Part shown: piece after piece, positions 40,712 to 40,902 of the stretch
How positions within the stretch are numbered: the stretch's first letter is position 1
How the letters are laid out: each line of letters begins with the position of its first letter
DNA from: Candidatus Berkelbacteria bacterium Licking1014_7
GTDB taxonomy: Bacteria; Patescibacteriota; UBA1384; GWA2-35-9; CG2-30-39-44
Direction of reading: 5' to 3'
DNA length: 40,902 nucleotides
Assembly: GCA_007376535.1 (NCBI GenBank)
Contig: VMGK01000011.1
Span: forward strand, 1-40,902
Translations under genes and position numbers: made by a program
Notes under the pieces: generated by a model
What the model saw: the letters and a program-made list of their open reading frames with translations, nothing else
What the model was told of the DNA's origin: nothing
Databases searched by the model: none

Positions 40712-40902
40712 AATCAAAAAGCAAAAAGTAAAAAGCAAAAACAAATATTAAAATGTAAAAAGATTTTTAATTTTTGATATGCCTGCCCCGTATTCCCGCC
40801 AAGGCGGGATGTTCGGGGTCATTTTGCCTGCCCAGCGAAATGAAATCTACTTGCAAATTCCTATAATTAGGATATTGCAAGAGATTGAATGAAGATGGGA
40901 TT
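40712..40902. repeat. Copy C of the palindromic interspersed repeat (long form, reaches window edge)
   Basis: Matches copy A over its whole visible length; the final 90 bases are identical, including the TTGCAA-bounded inverted repeat. The inner hairpin is CCCGCC-aa-GGCGGG as in copy B, while copy A has CCCACC with a matching GGTG on the other side. The element may continue past the window. Confidence 0.85.

Overview
The window looks like a chromosomal segment of a Candidate Phyla Radiation (Patescibacteria) bacterium. The DNA is AT-rich. Its protein set is typical of that group: a short YidC lacking the periplasmic domain, a GT2/DUF2304 pair, DUF5320/DUF134, a VirB2-like pilin protein and a giant secreted protein with no close relative that I recognise. 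Several genes appear to be leaderless, with a -10 box six bases before the ATG. TGA is used as an ordinary stop (yidC ends in TGA), so the recoded Gracilibacteria/Absconditabacteria code is not indicated. No name below phylum level can be supported from sequence reading alone.

Layout. (1) 1-15.1 kb is a cell-surface polysaccharide region. Plus-strand genes encode membrane glycosyltransferases, methyltransferases and a small EamA/SMR-type transporter. A converging minus-strand operon of eight genes (13.2 to 6.5 kb) makes and uses nucleotide sugars: RmlA, RmlB, an FdtA/QdtA-type ketoisomerase and a DegT-type aminotransferase, which together give a dTDP-3-amino-3,6-dideoxyhexose, plus a GDP-mannose 3,5-epimerase-like enzyme, a nucleotidyltransferase and two glycosyltransferases. 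A GT2/DUF2304 pair and a PH-like membrane protein follow. (2) 15.2-15.8 kb holds tRNA-Arg(GCG), tRNA-Ser(UGA) and tRNA-Ser(GCU). (3) 15.8-25.6 kb is an accessory region: an uncharacterised Cys-containing protein, a polytopic membrane protein, a membrane-anchored glycoside hydrolase with a membrane beta-propeller protein, a Fic protein, DUF5320/DUF134, and a two-gene restriction-modification system. Four perfectly identical 58-bp repeats in one orientation sit between these modules. (4) 25.7-31.7 kb is the replication-origin region: tRNA-Ser(CGA), yidC-yidD-rnpA on the minus strand, dnaA, an oriC with DnaA boxes and an AT-rich stretch, dnaN, recF and a DciA-like gene on the plus strand. rpmH is not at its usual place. 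(5) 31.7-40.9 kb is a minus-strand envelope locus: a VirB2/TrbC-like pilin domain fused to Fn3-like domains, a secreted 1890-residue repeat protein, and a membrane-anchored L,D-transpeptidase, with one small exported protein on the plus strand.

Two families of palindromic repeats punctuate the window. One (58 bp, four identical copies) separates the accessory modules. The other (about 115-195 bp, three copies) sits between minus-strand genes, and one copy encodes the last residues of the giant protein. The two tRNA-Ser genes at 15.6 and 25.7 kb are followed by the same roughly 120-bp tail, made of a terminator hairpin and the end of an XRE-like HTH gene. This suggests a past integration or duplication event at tRNA-Ser genes involving the restriction-modification island. 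All family and function assignments rest on motifs read by eye; no database search was run.
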